Position numbers and translations under genes: made by a program. The notes below the pieces were generated by a model. That model was given only the letters and a program-made list of their open reading frames with translations. It did no database searches and was not told the origin of the DNA. Below are positions 10,668-21,017 of a stretch of DNA of 64,000 nt, piece after piece (the stretch's first letter is position 1; each line of letters opens with the position of its first letter). Origin of the DNA: Bartonella sp. HY038 (GTDB lineage: Bacteria > Pseudomonadota > Alphaproteobacteria > Rhizobiales > Rhizobiaceae); NCBI RefSeq assembly GCF_014117425.1, contig NZ_CP059725.1, positions 1,426,001 through 1,490,000 on the forward strand, read 5' to 3'.

Positions 10668-10925
10668 ATGGTTGAGCATAAATCCAATGAACAAAAAATT
10701 AAAATAATTGACGTCGAAAAACTAGAAGAACAAGATGATAATCTTGATGGTCCAATTGATACCGTTGATATTTTTGATGAGGTAGCTGAAGGCGGATCGC
10801 CGCGATATGATGGTAATCGTCGTAAGTATCTAGATGATCTGGATAACCCACTTGATAATGAAGACACCGATATTATAAATGAAAATATGTATGAAAGCGA
10901 ACCTGATGAAGATGAGGAAGAATAA
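10668..10925 (+). CDS. Small, very acidic protein of unknown function
   Basis: 85 residues, 31 of them Asp or Glu, ending DEDEEE. The ribosome site AGGGAAATAAA precedes the ATG, and a strong bidirectional hairpin lies 55 bases after the stop. Middle segments with slightly more structure are IDTVDIFDEVAEGGSPRYDG and RRKYLDDLDN. There is no signal peptide or membrane segment. The composition suggests an intrinsically disordered cytoplasmic protein, perhaps one that binds a basic partner; that is inference. No family is recognised, but the clean start, stop and terminator support a real gene. Confidence 0.65.
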   Translation: MVEHKSNEQKIKIIDVEKLEEQDDNLDGPIDTVDIFDEVAEGGSPRYDGNRRKYLDDLDNPLDNEDTDIINENMYESEPDEDEEE

Positions 10926-10980
10926 GAAGCGCTTATTGGCAAATAACATATCAGTTCGCGAAAAGATCTATTTTAAAAAT

Positions 10981-11010
10981 ATAGCGCCCCTAAAAATATA
11001 GGGGCGCTAT
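10981..11010. terminator. Bidirectional hairpin terminator between convergent genes
   Basis: Perfect 11-bp stem (ATAGCGCCCCT at 10981-10991, AGGGGCGCTAT at 11000-11010) with an A-rich 8-nt loop. It lies between the acidic-protein gene and the convergent binding-protein gene and can serve both. Confidence 0.85.
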
Positions 11011-11014
11011 AAAT

Positions 11015-12127
11015 TTATTCTACCGGTACAATTTTACCGTTTTCCCATTGATATAGAGAAAATGTTTTTGATGTCATGTCACCACGCTCACCATAGGTGA
11101 TCTCACCAATAGCTGTCGGGATTGGTTCTCCAGAATGAAGCACATCTGCAACTGCTTGCGCATCATCCGCACTTCCTGCCTTTTCAATGCCAAATGCAAT
11201 GACTTGCACTGCGGCATAACCGTTCATAGTAAAGGCTTCTGTAGGAATTTTATTGGCGCTGAGCGCCTCTAACGCATCTTTTGCCAACGGATTTTTCGAA
11301 GAATCTGCCGGATTGGTGAAGATCGTCCCTTCAACAGCATCACCCGCAATAGCTCCTAATCCTGAAGTATTAAGACCATCGCCACCGATCATGATTGCCT
11401 TTACCCCCTGCTCACGCATTTGGCGTAAAAGAAGACCTGCTTCAGGATGATAACCGCCAAAATAAACATAATCAACATTATCAGCCTTTAGGCGGCTAAC
11501 AATGACATTATAATCGCGCTCGCCAGGTGTGATTGATCCATAATAGCTTTCGGTTATACCACCAGCGTTCAAAGTCTTTTTAAACGAATCCGCAAGACCT
11601 TTTCCATAAGTAGCCTTATCATGGATGATTGCAATATTTTTTCCCTTCCAATGCGCAAGTGCATATTCAGCAGCAAAATCTGCTTGTTGGTCATCTCGCC
11701 CAATTGTTCTAAAAACATTCCACATATTTCGTGCAGATAGTTCAGGTGTTGTAGATGACGGAGTAACCATCAAAATATCATTATTTTCTAAAATAGTTGA
11801 TACAGGCATTGCAGAGTTGGATGTTACTGGTCCAACAACATAAAGAATACCTTCACTGGCAATTTGGTTGGCTACCGAAATGCCTTGTTTTGGCTCTGCT
11901 GCATCGTCAAAAATCTTTAAAACAAGCTTTTCACCGTTAACGCCGCCTTTTTTATTAATTTCATCAATTGCGATACGAGTACCGTTGCTAGCCTGTACGC
12001 CATAGGCTGCCACTGGACCTGTTACAGGACCAATAAAGCCAATGGTAATATCAGCAAAGGCTTTGGGTGCAAAAAAACAGCTGGAAAGAAGTACAGCTGA
12101 AAGAACGGATTTCATAGATAAACGCAT
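11015..12127 (-). CDS. Branched-chain amino acid-type ABC transporter substrate-binding protein
   Basis: Periplasmic binding protein of the LivJ/LivK family (Peripla_BP_6), 370 residues. The ATG at 12127 has AGGAG nine bases upstream and begins a signal peptide cut after KAFA; a longer start lacks these. Family blocks are ITIGFIGPVTGPVAAYGVQ, NGTRIAIDEINKKGG, VVGPVTSNSAMPVSTILE, NDILMVTPSSTTPEL and YVYFGGYHPEAGLL. The ligand could be Leu/Ile/Val or another amino acid. No permease or ATPase gene is adjacent, so it must use components encoded elsewhere. Confidence 0.93.
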   Translation of the reverse strand: MRLSMKSVLSAVLLSSCFFAPKAFADITIGFIGPVTGPVAAYGVQASNGTRIAIDEINKKGGVNGEKLVLKIFDDAAEPKQGISVANQIASEGILYVVGPVTSNSAMPVSTILENNDILMVTPSSTTPELSARNMWNVFRTIGRDDQQADFAAEYALAHWKGKNIAIIHDKATYGKGLADSFKKTLNAGGITESYYGSITPGERDYNVIVSRLKADNVDYVYFGGYHPEAGLLLRQMREQGVKAIMIGGDGLNTSGLGAIAGDAVEGTIFTNPADSSKNPLAKDALEALSANKIPTEAFTMNGYAAVQVIAFGIEKAGSADDAQAVADVLHSGEPIPTAIGEITYGERGDMTSKTFSLYQWENGKIVPVE

Positions 12128-12695
12128 ATATGATACTCCTAGATCAAAAAATAAGCATGTGCTTAAGCAATATGTTATTATTAAATAAGCGCAAAGCATA
12201 GGAAAATATAATTATAAGTCAGTTTTCATGCGATTAAAACCCATAGCTTTAATATAATATAGGATCTCCAAAACTGAATATAATTGTTTTTATCAAATAC
12301 CTAAGGCAGGACCTATTAATTTGAACGAAATGGTATGAGCATTTTTTTAAAAACCAAAGGTTAAATATGAGCAGAGCCGCAAGAAATGTTAATATTTAAA
12401 GGGCTCTTCGACAAAGTCATCGCGAAAATTTAACATATCCTGATAGGACACAAAAACATCCGTAGTCTACTGCGGAGAAAAGCTCAAATGGGTATACCAC
12501 CCATTTGAGCTTTTCTCCGCTTTATATTAAAAATTGTATATTTTGTTGTATATTTGGGCTTATTTCTTTAAATGAATAGGTCTTGATTTTAGTTATGCCT
12601 ATGCTTGATGTAATCAATTATTACCCAATGCTACAGCATAATAAAAACGAAAAAACAAATTTTCCAACTTCTTTCCAACTTCCAGCCACCTAAAA
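12128..12695. other. Intergenic region holding a long perfect hairpin
   Basis: No gene is visible. It contains the promoter side of the binding-protein gene, the 3' side of cckA and the 21-bp hairpin listed separately. Confidence 0.5.
12472..12520. repeat. Perfect 21-bp inverted repeat
   Basis: Arms at 12472-12492 and 12500-12520 are exact reverse complements around the 7-nt loop TATACCA; the arms start GCGGAGAAAAGC. The short T-rich stretch after it on the plus strand is not a true U tract and none follows on the minus strand, so it is not a textbook terminator. It lies about 175 bases downstream of cckA on the minus strand. It could be an unusually long terminator, an sRNA hairpin or a mini mobile element. 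Confidence 0.8.
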
Positions 12696-15263
12696 CTAGT
12701 TTAGATCTTCCTGCAATACTTCCTTAACTGCTGTTGCGAGTTGTTTTAATGAAAATGGTTTTGGCAAGAATGTAAAATTCGCATCATCTGGAAGATTTTT
12801 GGCAAAAGCGTCTTCTGCATAACCCGATACAAAAATAAATTTGATATAAGGGTATTTTTTTTGCAAAACACGTAACAGACTTGGTCCATCCATTTCTGGC
12901 ATTACCACATCAGAAACGACGATATCGATTTTTCCATTACATTCTTCAATAACTTCGAGCGCCTCCACACCAGTTGCGGCCTCATAAACAGTGTAGCCGC
13001 GTGACTGAAGTGCTTTAACCCCACCTTTTCGAACTGCATCTTCATCTTCGACTAATAAGACTGTAGCAGAACCTGAAAGGTCGACGGATTTATATTCGAT
13101 TGCTTTGGATTCAAGCTTTTTAGGTTCTTCTTCTGTATCAATCGCCGGAATATAACGCGGTAATAAAATGCTAAATTTAGTACCAAGACCAATTTCAGAG
13201 GCGCAGAAAACATAACCGCCCGTCTGGCTAATAATACCATAAACCATCGATAAACCTAATCCTGTACCTTTGCCAAGTTCTTTTGTTGTAAAAAATGGAT
13301 CAAAGATTTTTTCAAGAATTTCACTAGGAATGCCGGTTCCAGTATCGCTTATCTCGACAAGAACATAATCTTGCTCAACCGGTATTGGGTGATCATAGGG
13401 AAATAATTGCGATGCAGGTAAATTAGATGTTTTGATGGTTAAAATTCCGCCCTCTGGCATGGCATCACGCGCATTGGTAGTAAGGTTCATAAAAACCCGT
13501 TCCAATTCGGCAAGATCGCCCTTGATTGGCCATATATCACGACCATGCTCAACTACCAACTTAATGGTACTACCAATGAGGCGATCTCCTAGCAATCTAA
13601 AATCAGATAAAACATCGGTTAAATCGAGAACTTCAGGGCGAAGAGTTTGACGGCGTGAGAAAGCCAAAAGCTTTTGCACTAATGCAGCAGCACGATCCGC
13701 ATTATTCTTAATATTCATAATATCGGGATGAGATGGGTCAGAGCTACGATGACTAAGCAATAATAGATCGCAAGACATAGTAATTGCAGTAAGCACATTG
13801 TTAAAATCATGTGCAATACCGCCAGCTAACTGACCTACCGCTTGCATTTTTTGCCCATGTTCCACCTGCTGTTCCAATGCACGTTGTTCAGCAATTTCAA
13901 CAACCGACACAATAAATAAAGGCTCAGTACCATAGGTGTTAAGTGGTAGTTGACTAAAATATAATCGAATATAGCCATCTTCACGATTTACTAATGACGT
14001 ATCTAAATAAGCAATATTTTGAGCACCTGAAATTGTATGACTTAAAATCTGTTTCAAGCGCACTTGCTCGCGAGGGTGAATAATCGACACTAGATTTAGC
14101 TCTGCGCTATCTTCTCCCAACTGTGGTATTGATTTCAAAAATTGCTGATTATAATTAACGATTGCTCCATGAGAATCAATGATTGCCATGGCAATAGGAT
14201 TTACAGCAAAAACATCTATTGGTTGTTCGACCAGATAGTTGCGGTTTTCGATTTCTACTGAGGTAGGCGTTGGAAGAATAGCATCACTCATCAACTTGCT
14301 GCGTAAGATTAAAAATGCCCTTTTATCCTCGCTTTTAATTGTATCGGCTATAGTCGCCATGTACATAGTAACCGCAATGTGGCCACCAGACGAATTGGAT
14401 AATTCTAAATCAAAAGTTAAATTTTCAGCATTTGAATTAGCTACAGTTTCTTTGATATTGGCAAAAACCTCGTTACCGATAAAATTAGTAAGATTGAAGT
14501 CTTGCAGCGGGAATTGCGCTATATCAACAGCTAACCACTTAGCAAGTGTGGTATTCATATATTTTATTTGGCCGTTATCGTCAAAAGATATAAAACCAGC
14601 AGGAGAATTATCAAGATGATAAATCGCCTCTTGCAAGTCCTCAAATAGGCTTTCCTGACGATCGCGCAAATTTGTAAAATCAGCAATATTCCAAATAATA
14701 AAGCGTTCGCCTTCAACCTCCATAGGGCTTACATTTACACCATAAACAAAGCTTTTCGTTTGTTCGTCTTTTTTTCCCAAGCCGCCAGAAATACGCAACT
14801 CTTCATAGGCGCTCTTATCTGATTGCGCGGCAAGGTTGAGCTTATAGATTATCTGTGTGGCCTTTTCATTTTTACTAAACAAGACTTCAGGTGTATAAGA
14901 TTGTGGTCCTGCCAATTGGCGATAAGCTGAGTTCATATAGCGAATCGTTCCCACATTATCGGTAATTACAACCGCATCAGGCATATGATCTAACATCTTT
15001 ACAACTGAACTTTTACGCGGATCTGCGGTAGTAAACCGGCACACTCCTAGGGTGGTACAAAGTAAAAAAAACAAACCTATTGCTGAAAATGCACATAAAA
15101 CCGCAAGTAAAATTTGCGGGTCTAACTTCATTTCATACGCATAATAAGCACTGCCACAACCAACAAGGATAAGAAGCACCGATGTGATCCTACCAAATAT
15201 CACCCAGCCGTTTCTACCATGATCTTCCGATGACCCGTTAGCATTTTCGTCCCGTGACATCAT
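12696..15263 (-). CDS. cckA: Hybrid sensor histidine kinase CckA
   Basis: Essential cell-cycle kinase/phosphatase that feeds phosphate through ChpT to CtrA and CpdR. The protein has 855 residues: two membrane segments (about 20-42 and 50-72); PAS-type domains between 85 and 450 ([56 protein letters not shown]); a HisKA domain with phosphoacceptor H485 in GGIAHDFNN; a HATPase with [21 protein letters not shown] and [14 protein letters not shown]; and a receiver with D785 in [12 protein letters not shown] and the Lys of PKPF. The start has AAGGG upstream. It faces away from the FliO-like gene, sharing a 254-base promoter region. Confidence 0.96.
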   Translation of the reverse strand: MMSRDENANGSSEDHGRNGWVIFGRITSVLLILVGCGSAYYAYEMKLDPQILLAVLCAFSAIGLFFLLCTTLGVCRFTTADPRKSSVVKMLDHMPDAVVITDNVGTIRYMNSAYRQLAGPQSYTPEVLFSKNEKATQIIYKLNLAAQSDKSAYEELRISGGLGKKDEQTKSFVYGVNVSPMEVEGERFIIWNIADFTNLRDRQESLFEDLQEAIYHLDNSPAGFISFDDNGQIKYMNTTLAKWLAVDIAQFPLQDFNLTNFIGNEVFANIKETVANSNAENLTFDLELSNSSGGHIAVTMYMATIADTIKSEDKRAFLILRSKLMSDAILPTPTSVEIENRNYLVEQPIDVFAVNPIAMAIIDSHGAIVNYNQQFLKSIPQLGEDSAELNLVSIIHPREQVRLKQILSHTISGAQNIAYLDTSLVNREDGYIRLYFSQLPLNTYGTEPLFIVSVVEIAEQRALEQQVEHGQKMQAVGQLAGGIAHDFNNVLTAITMSCDLLLLSHRSSDPSHPDIMNIKNNADRAAALVQKLLAFSRRQTLRPEVLDLTDVLSDFRLLGDRLIGSTIKLVVEHGRDIWPIKGDLAELERVFMNLTTNARDAMPEGGILTIKTSNLPASQLFPYDHPIPVEQDYVLVEISDTGTGIPSEILEKIFDPFFTTKELGKGTGLGLSMVYGIISQTGGYVFCASEIGLGTKFSILLPRYIPAIDTEEEPKKLESKAIEYKSVDLSGSATVLLVEDEDAVRKGGVKALQSRGYTVYEAATGVEALEVIEECNGKIDIVVSDVVMPEMDGPSLLRVLQKKYPYIKFIFVSGYAEDAFAKNLPDDANFTFLPKPFSLKQLATAVKEVLQEDLN

Positions 15264-15517
15264 ATAACCCTTTTACTTAAAGCACACACATATTGAAGTT
15301 ATGTTCAATCATAATGCAGCCAATGGTGCAAATCCAGATTGCTAATATAACTATTTTAAAAAGAAAATGGCTGTGGATGCTTCTAGAATAAAAGCATTTT
15401 TTTCCATTTCCATCTGTTAACGTTTCCTTTAATATGTCAAAACCATTAATAAATTTATTTTCTTTAACGGGTGTTGATATTTAATCATCAGGGGACCCGC
15501 GACTTTAGGAACGGAGA

Positions 15518-17752
15518 ATGGACATGAATGCTTGGCTGACTACACAGATAGGCGCTGAGGCTGCCAATATTGTCAGCTATATAGCGTTATTTGTTGCTGC
15601 TATTATAGTTTTATGGTTAATAATTATGATTATAAAGCGCTTCACAAGAGGTACCTATGTTGTGGGTGGCAAAAATCGTGAAGCTCGCTTATCTGTTCGT
15701 GATGCTGCGCCTATTGATAGTAAACGCCGACTTGTTCTTATAAAAAGAGATAATGTGGAGCATTTGATTCTTATTGGTGGACCAATAGATCTTGTTATTG
15801 AAACAAATATATCAAAACTTTCATTGCCATCTGACAATTCCTCCGAAATTTTAGGCTTTGACAACCTTGGTGATGAGCCAAATCAGGTGATGTCAGATAT
15901 TTTCCCAGCCTCAACATCTAGTGCCAATATGTCAGTTACTGCTGGTGCACCTGGGCAATCTTCTGGCCAGACGCAGGAAAAACAAAATCTTTCTGGATTT
16001 GATAATATTAGTTCAAATATAGAGAGCAATATTGAAAAACTGCAATCCCATACTCCTAATGACGGCATAAGCGGTGTGAATAGCTATACCTCGCCCAAAC
16101 TAGAAGTTGCAAAAGCATCACAATCTGATTCGAACACAGCCATCGATGTTGCGACTAATCAAGATAGCAAGGTTGATGCGCTAAGTTCATCAAGAAATGA
16201 TTCAGCCTCTATAGAAGAAATAGCATCACCTAGACTCAATGAAGAAAATGATAATTGGGAGGCAGAGGAAACTGTCTTCGATGAGGAAACGCCATCAATT
16301 CATTCACATGATAGCCAAGGTGATGAAGTAAATTTTGAAGCTGCAGATAAAACAGCTTATGACGAAAAAATCCAAAGTGATGAACTACAAGAACGAAAGT
16401 TCGAAGCAGACGCAGAACAGTCATTTGCGCCTCAAGAAAAAAATGCCGATAGTGCTCCCATCAAAAATAAGCTAAGCAATACAGTCGTCGCCACTAATGA
16501 AGTTAACACAAGCATTGCATCACTTAAGTCCGCATCAACTAACAACGCCATCAAAGATGGAAATAATAGTGAACAGACTAGCTTTAAGAAGGTAAGTGAT
16601 TCTAATCAGTCAGATCCAGTAGCTTCTGGATATACATCATTGCGCAGCGGTTTAAAGCGACCAACAGGTCAAGAGGTCAAAGAGCAGCAATCGAAACAAT
16701 TTTTACGCGGTGAAACTTCTCATCAAAAGAACCAAGACAATCCCTTTGGTACTCCAAAGCCAATCAATCCTTACAAAATAATGAAAGCTGCTGGGGTATT
16801 TCGCGGTAGTAATGTCAACTTTAATGCAACTATTAGCAACGCGCCAATTAATAAAGGCACTACAGCTAGCGATAAAAGTAAATTATCCTCCAATAATGAT
16901 GATAGTCGCAACATTCAACCAAGGTTTGCGACGCCCGCTTCATTAAACAACGTGGAATCAACGGTTTTTATAAACAAAAATGAGCAAGTATCTGAAGAAA
17001 AAATTCAAGAACATAAAGGCGAGACAGGGGCACACGTTTCCGCAGTAGATACGCCATCAGTTAAACCTTCAGGGCAAGACGAAAAGAATTTTGATAAAAA
17101 TACGAGTAAAAATGCCACCCAGCCTAAAAATGCTTCTGGTAACGCAGCTAGCAATATAGGTAGCACAAATCCTGTAAATAGAGGACAGGCTGAAAACTCA
17201 CCGATGCAAGGCTTTTTGCCCACTGACAAAGCAAGGTCTTCACAAGAACGTCCTATAGCGCAACGCAGTGTTCCGCAAGGAATGTTACGCCCACCGCTTA
17301 TGGCAAAACCCCGCAATGCTGCTGTTACGTCTGTGGATAGCCAACTAAAGAAAGTTTCAGGTTTGGACGCCGCATTAGATAATGCAACCAAATTATCTCA
17401 ATCTTCAACAATGGCAAAGGCAACTGAAAGCAAAAAGCCAACTTCAGTGAATACTGATACTAACACTGAAAGTAGAAAACCTCTGCCTCGCTCCCCAAAT
17501 GATATTGCGACTGACAATGGTCAGATATCGAATGATAAACCGCAAGCAAGCAAGGATAATGTTAAAAATAAAAATGTAAATTTGCAAAAATTCTCGTTAC
17601 AGCTCCTTGAACCGCAGCATATTCTAGACAAGCCCAGTCGCAATGAGCAGATTATTGACACTATAACTTCAAAAACTGCTTCTCAAATGACTGATGAAGA
17701 TGAATTTGATCGAAGGTTGAAGAACGAGCTAAATCAGCCAGAACAGAAATAA
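15518..17752 (+). CDS. FliO-like membrane protein with long low-complexity tail
   Basis: 744 residues. One membrane segment (about 18-40, IVSYIALFVAAIIVLWLII) is followed by a small FliO-type domain (RLSVRDAAPIDSKRRLVLIKRDNVEHLILIGGP cut here into its parts RLSVRDAAPIDS, KRRLVLIKRDNVEH and LILIGGP). FliO helps build the flagellar export gate. Residues 115-700 are rich in Ser, Asn, Gln, Lys and Asp with no visible domain and look disordered; a short charged end (TDEDEFDRRLKNELNQPEQK) may be conserved. The ribosome site is AGGAACGGAG; a second ATG two codons later is equally possible. No other flagellar gene is nearby, and the gene diverges from cckA. The FliO relation is by pattern and should not be read as proof of motility. 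Confidence 0.75.
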   Translation: MDMNAWLTTQIGAEAANIVSYIALFVAAIIVLWLIIMIIKRFTRGTYVVGGKNREARLSVRDAAPIDSKRRLVLIKRDNVEHLILIGGPIDLVIETNISKLSLPSDNSSEILGFDNLGDEPNQVMSDIFPASTSSANMSVTAGAPGQSSGQTQEKQNLSGFDNISSNIESNIEKLQSHTPNDGISGVNSYTSPKLEVAKASQSDSNTAIDVATNQDSKVDALSSSRNDSASIEEIASPRLNEENDNWEAEETVFDEETPSIHSHDSQGDEVNFEAADKTAYDEKIQSDELQERKFEADAEQSFAPQEKNADSAPIKNKLSNTVVATNEVNTSIASLKSASTNNAIKDGNNSEQTSFKKVSDSNQSDPVASGYTSLRSGLKRPTGQEVKEQQSKQFLRGETSHQKNQDNPFGTPKPINPYKIMKAAGVFRGSNVNFNATISNAPINKGTTASDKSKLSSNNDDSRNIQPRFATPASLNNVESTVFINKNEQVSEEKIQEHKGETGAHVSAVDTPSVKPSGQDEKNFDKNTSKNATQPKNASGNAASNIGSTNPVNRGQAENSPMQGFLPTDKARSSQERPIAQRSVPQGMLRPPLMAKPRNAAVTSVDSQLKKVSGLDAALDNATKLSQSSTMAKATESKKPTSVNTDTNTESRKPLPRSPNDIATDNGQISNDKPQASKDNVKNKNVNLQKFSLQLLEPQHILDKPSRNEQIIDTITSKTASQMTDEDEFDRRLKNELNQPEQK

Positions 17753-17875
17753 TATTGAAATTGAAGAATATGACATAAAGTCCTAAGCCTGTATTAATTC
17801 AATATCTTTAGTTTACTGGATAAATTTGGTTTATGTCATTTATTTGCAGGAATGTCATTTTAGCCTTTTAATATA

Positions 17876-17915
17876 AAGCCAAATCCATTTTTATTTTATA
17901 AATTGGATTTGGCTT
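17876..17915. terminator. Hairpin between convergent genes
   Basis: 12-bp stem AAGCCAAATCCA (17876-17887) with TGGATTTGGCTT (17904-17915) and an AT-rich loop. It lies between the FliO-like gene and the convergent aminotransferase gene. Confidence 0.7.
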
Positions 17916-17957
17916 AATTATAAGTAAAAGCCACCAGGGCTTTAAACTTCTGATATG

Positions 17958-19112
17958 TTATCGGTGCAAAAATGCCTCAATACGGTCTAATGCAATAGCT
18001 ACGCGCTTAGGATCTCCAGCATAAGAAAAACGCAAAGCCTTATGCCCCATAATTGGATCGAAATCCTGCCCTGGGGTAACAGCAACTAATGTTTCAGCTA
18101 ATATTTTTTTAGCAAAAATCATACTGTCATTGGTATATTGTGAACAATCACAATAGGCGTAAAATGCACCATCTAATGGAGCCAGAAGATTTAAACCTAA
18201 ATGCGGCAAGCGGTTTTCAAGCAGATTGCGACTTATTTGATATTGAGCTTTAACATTTTCAAGCTCTTTTGTTGCACCAAATGCTGCAATAGCAGCTTTT
18301 TGAGATAGTTCTGGTGCAGAGATATATAGGCTTTGTGCAATTCTCTCAATCGAACGTACTGCATATTGGGGCAAAACCATCCAGCCTATACGCCAACCCG
18401 TCATGCAATAATATTTGGAAAATGAATTAATAATGGTCACATTATCACTAAATGATAGAGCTGTAATGTCTGGACCTGAATAGTTTAAGCGGTGGTAGAT
18501 TTCATCTGAGATAATATGGATATTATGGTCTGCAGCTGCGGTCACAATTTGTTTTAACTGGTCTGCATTTAGAGAGGCACCCGTAGGATTGGCGGGTGAT
18601 GCAAATAATACGGCTTTTAATGGGGTCTTTTTATGGGCCTCCAGCAAAGCATCAGCGGTTAATACGCCACCATTATTCTTATCGACTTCAATTTCGATAA
18701 CATTGATTCCCAGCGCCTTCATAATGTTACGATAAGCTGGATATCCTGGTCGTGTAATTGCAACATTATCCCCAACATCAAAATAGCTTAAAAATGCTAA
18801 ATTAAATGCTGCTGACGACCCAGTCGTAATTGCAATACGTTCAAAACTTATATTAACTCCGTGATGGGAATTATAATAATCAGCTATAGCCTGCCGTAAG
18901 GATTTAAGCCCTAATGAATCAGTATAGCCAATATGACCATCTATCAATGCAGCATTGGCAGCTTCCAATACTGCTTTAGGTGCCGGCGCTGAAGGTTGGC
19001 CAACTGCTAACGAAATAACATCATTGCCCTGCCTTTTTAGTTTATTGGCAGCCGCTAGGATATCCATTGCATAAAATGGCTCAACATCTCCGCGTTCTGA
19101 AAGAAACCGCAA
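17958..19112 (-). CDS. Pyridoxal-phosphate aminotransferase, class I/II
   Basis: 384-residue fold-type I aminotransferase of the aspartate/aromatic group. PLP-binding features are TTGSSAAFNLAF, SPANPTGASLN, ISDEIYHRLNY and the Schiff-base Lys in NSFSKYYCMTGWRIGW; the C-terminal Arg is in LRFSYAGDP. The start is a TTG at 19112 with GGAG eight bases upstream; the first ATG in frame comes at residue 16 and lacks such a site. The substrate cannot be fixed from sequence. It is monocistronic and converges on the FliO-like gene. Confidence 0.9.
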   Translation of the reverse strand: MRFLSERGDVEPFYAMDILAAANKLKRQGNDVISLAVGQPSAPAPKAVLEAANAALIDGHIGYTDSLGLKSLRQAIADYYNSHHGVNISFERIAITTGSSAAFNLAFLSYFDVGDNVAITRPGYPAYRNIMKALGINVIEIEVDKNNGGVLTADALLEAHKKTPLKAVLFASPANPTGASLNADQLKQIVTAAADHNIHIISDEIYHRLNYSGPDITALSFSDNVTIINSFSKYYCMTGWRIGWMVLPQYAVRSIERIAQSLYISAPELSQKAAIAAFGATKELENVKAQYQISRNLLENRLPHLGLNLLAPLDGAFYAYCDCSQYTNDSMIFAKKILAETLVAVTPGQDFDPIMGHKALRFSYAGDPKRVAIALDRIEAFLHR

Positions 19113-19387
19113 TTTTATTCTCCAGCTTTTAAATGCTTAACATAATTATAATTTAATAGATAAGCACTACTTATATAATAATGATTGATCGACTTTATGA
19201 TCTAGGATTGCAATTATCAAGCATACATCGCTAAAGCAATTCTTTATTGCGTCACTTAATAATATTGCCCTATAATAGCCTGATTAATATGACTTTTATT
19301 AGTAAAGTGAATTAAAAGTGTAAAAACTATCAGCTTTGATAAAGAGTGAATTTTATATCGAGCTGTTTTTATGAGGTTTTCCAATTT

Positions 19388-20854
19388 ATGAATACAGCAA
19401 AGAACAGTCAATATAAGCTTTGGCACAAGTTGCGTGCGATCTTATATCTAGCAGGAAACAGCAATTATTTTCAATATTTCGATTCTAAAAAATTACTAAA
19501 AACCTTTATAGCCATAGCATTGATTTTAAGTAATTTTTCTACCAATGCATCAGCGCAAGGGCGTAGTATCTCATTGGTTCGAGATGCTGAAATTGAAGCA
19601 TTGGTGCGTGATTATGCCCGCCCATTATTAAAGGCGGCGGGTCTTCGTCCAGATGTTGAAGTAATTCTGGTTAACGATATGAGTTTTAATGCATTTGTTG
19701 ATGGCGTACGCATATTTGTTAATGTCGGCGCCCTTATGCAGTCAGAAACACCGAATGAAATCATCGGTGTTATAGCGCATGAGATTGGCCATCTCGCCGG
19801 TGGTCACCAGCATCGATTACGTGAACAAATGAAACGCGCGCAGACTATGGCCGTAATTGGTATGCTCGTTGGTATTGGTGCCGGCGTTGCGGGTAGTTCG
19901 ACTGGAAATAGTGATGCCGGCGCTGCTGGTGGTGCAATTGCTATGGGCAGTAGTGATGTAGCAATGCGCACTCTTATGGCCTATCAACGGGGTGAAGAAA
20001 GTGCTGCAGATCGCTCTGCAATTAATTATCTTAATAAGACACAGCAATCTGCGAAAGGCATGCTTACTACTTTTGACCGATTAGGCCGATCACTTAATCT
20101 ATCTGGATCACGGATTGATCCTTATCGTAGTAGTCACCCATTGCCACCAGAGCGCATCGCAGCTATCCAAACACTAGCCAAGCAAAGCCCATATTTTGAA
20201 AAGAAAGATCCTGCAGATTTACAACTTCGCCATGATATGGCAAGGGCAAAAATAGCTGGCAATATGGGACGTACGTCAGAATTACGACGTATGTTTGCTG
20301 CTAATCCTCGCTCATTACCGGCTCGCTACGGCGATACAATTATCGCAGTTGCCAATGCGCGTCCACAAGACGGCGTGGCAAAAGCAAAAGCATTATTGAA
20401 AGAACAGCCACAAAATGCCTATTTTCAAGAATTATTAGGGGATGCACTATTGCGTGCTAATGATGCACAAGGAGCTGCTGAAGCTTATAAGCGTGCAAGT
20501 TCCCTTGATAAAAGTCGTTCTAGCCTGTTGCGTATCAATTATGGACGTGCACTACTTGCTACCAATAAACCGAGCAATCTCACTCTTGCAATAAGCGAGA
20601 TCAAATCTGGATTGCGGAATGAGCCATCTTTTGCCTCTGGATACGGTGTTTTAGCGCAGGCTTATGGCAGACAAGGGCAAACAGGACTGGCTGATCTTGC
20701 AACAGCCGACATGTATTATTATGGTAGCGAGTATAAGCAAGCAAGAATCTTCGCAGTTCGTGCACAGCGTAGTCTTAAACCGAACTCAGCAGAATGGTTA
20801 CGTGCCCAAGATATTTTAACCACAACAGAAAATCGCAAAGATAAAGACAAATAG
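19388..20854 (+). CDS. Secreted M48 family zinc metalloprotease with TPR region (BepA-like)
   Basis: About 488 residues from the ATG at 19388. An N-terminal hydrophobic segment ending TNASAQG is probably a signal peptide, after an unusually long polar stretch. The M48 motif HEIGH has zinc ligands H131 and H135 with catalytic E132; a third ligand Glu lies in RGEESAADRSA. A glycine/alanine-rich hydrophobic hairpin follows HEIGH. The second half (from about residue 290) is helical with TPR-like repeats (NAYFQELLGDALLRANDAQGAAEAY). BepA/YfgC-type proteases do quality control on outer-membrane proteins, a likely role here. A six-codon frame (MRFSNL) ends in the ATGA overlap at the start, and a GTG at 19346 is an alternative start. 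Confidence 0.9.
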   Translation: MNTAKNSQYKLWHKLRAILYLAGNSNYFQYFDSKKLLKTFIAIALILSNFSTNASAQGRSISLVRDAEIEALVRDYARPLLKAAGLRPDVEVILVNDMSFNAFVDGVRIFVNVGALMQSETPNEIIGVIAHEIGHLAGGHQHRLREQMKRAQTMAVIGMLVGIGAGVAGSSTGNSDAGAAGGAIAMGSSDVAMRTLMAYQRGEESAADRSAINYLNKTQQSAKGMLTTFDRLGRSLNLSGSRIDPYRSSHPLPPERIAAIQTLAKQSPYFEKKDPADLQLRHDMARAKIAGNMGRTSELRRMFAANPRSLPARYGDTIIAVANARPQDGVAKAKALLKEQPQNAYFQELLGDALLRANDAQGAAEAYKRASSLDKSRSSLLRINYGRALLATNKPSNLTLAISEIKSGLRNEPSFASGYGVLAQAYGRQGQTGLADLATADMYYYGSEYKQARIFAVRAQRSLKPNSAEWLRAQDILTTTENRKDKDK

Positions 20855-21017
20855 TTTTTACTTGTAACAGCAATAGGTTTTGCTCTATTTAATTATAGTT
20901 CAAAATAGATAATACAATAACAAACATTGCAGATTGTTAGCTTTTAAGACTAAAATTCATTGCAATAAATACCGCTTAATTAAATACAAATCCGTATTAC
21001 AGGGGATTGAATAAATT

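Noticed and set aside
15417..15435. Possible CtrA box (TTAA...TTAA) upstream of the FliO-like gene
   Set aside because: The half sites are eight bases apart instead of seven, so it does not fit the consensus.
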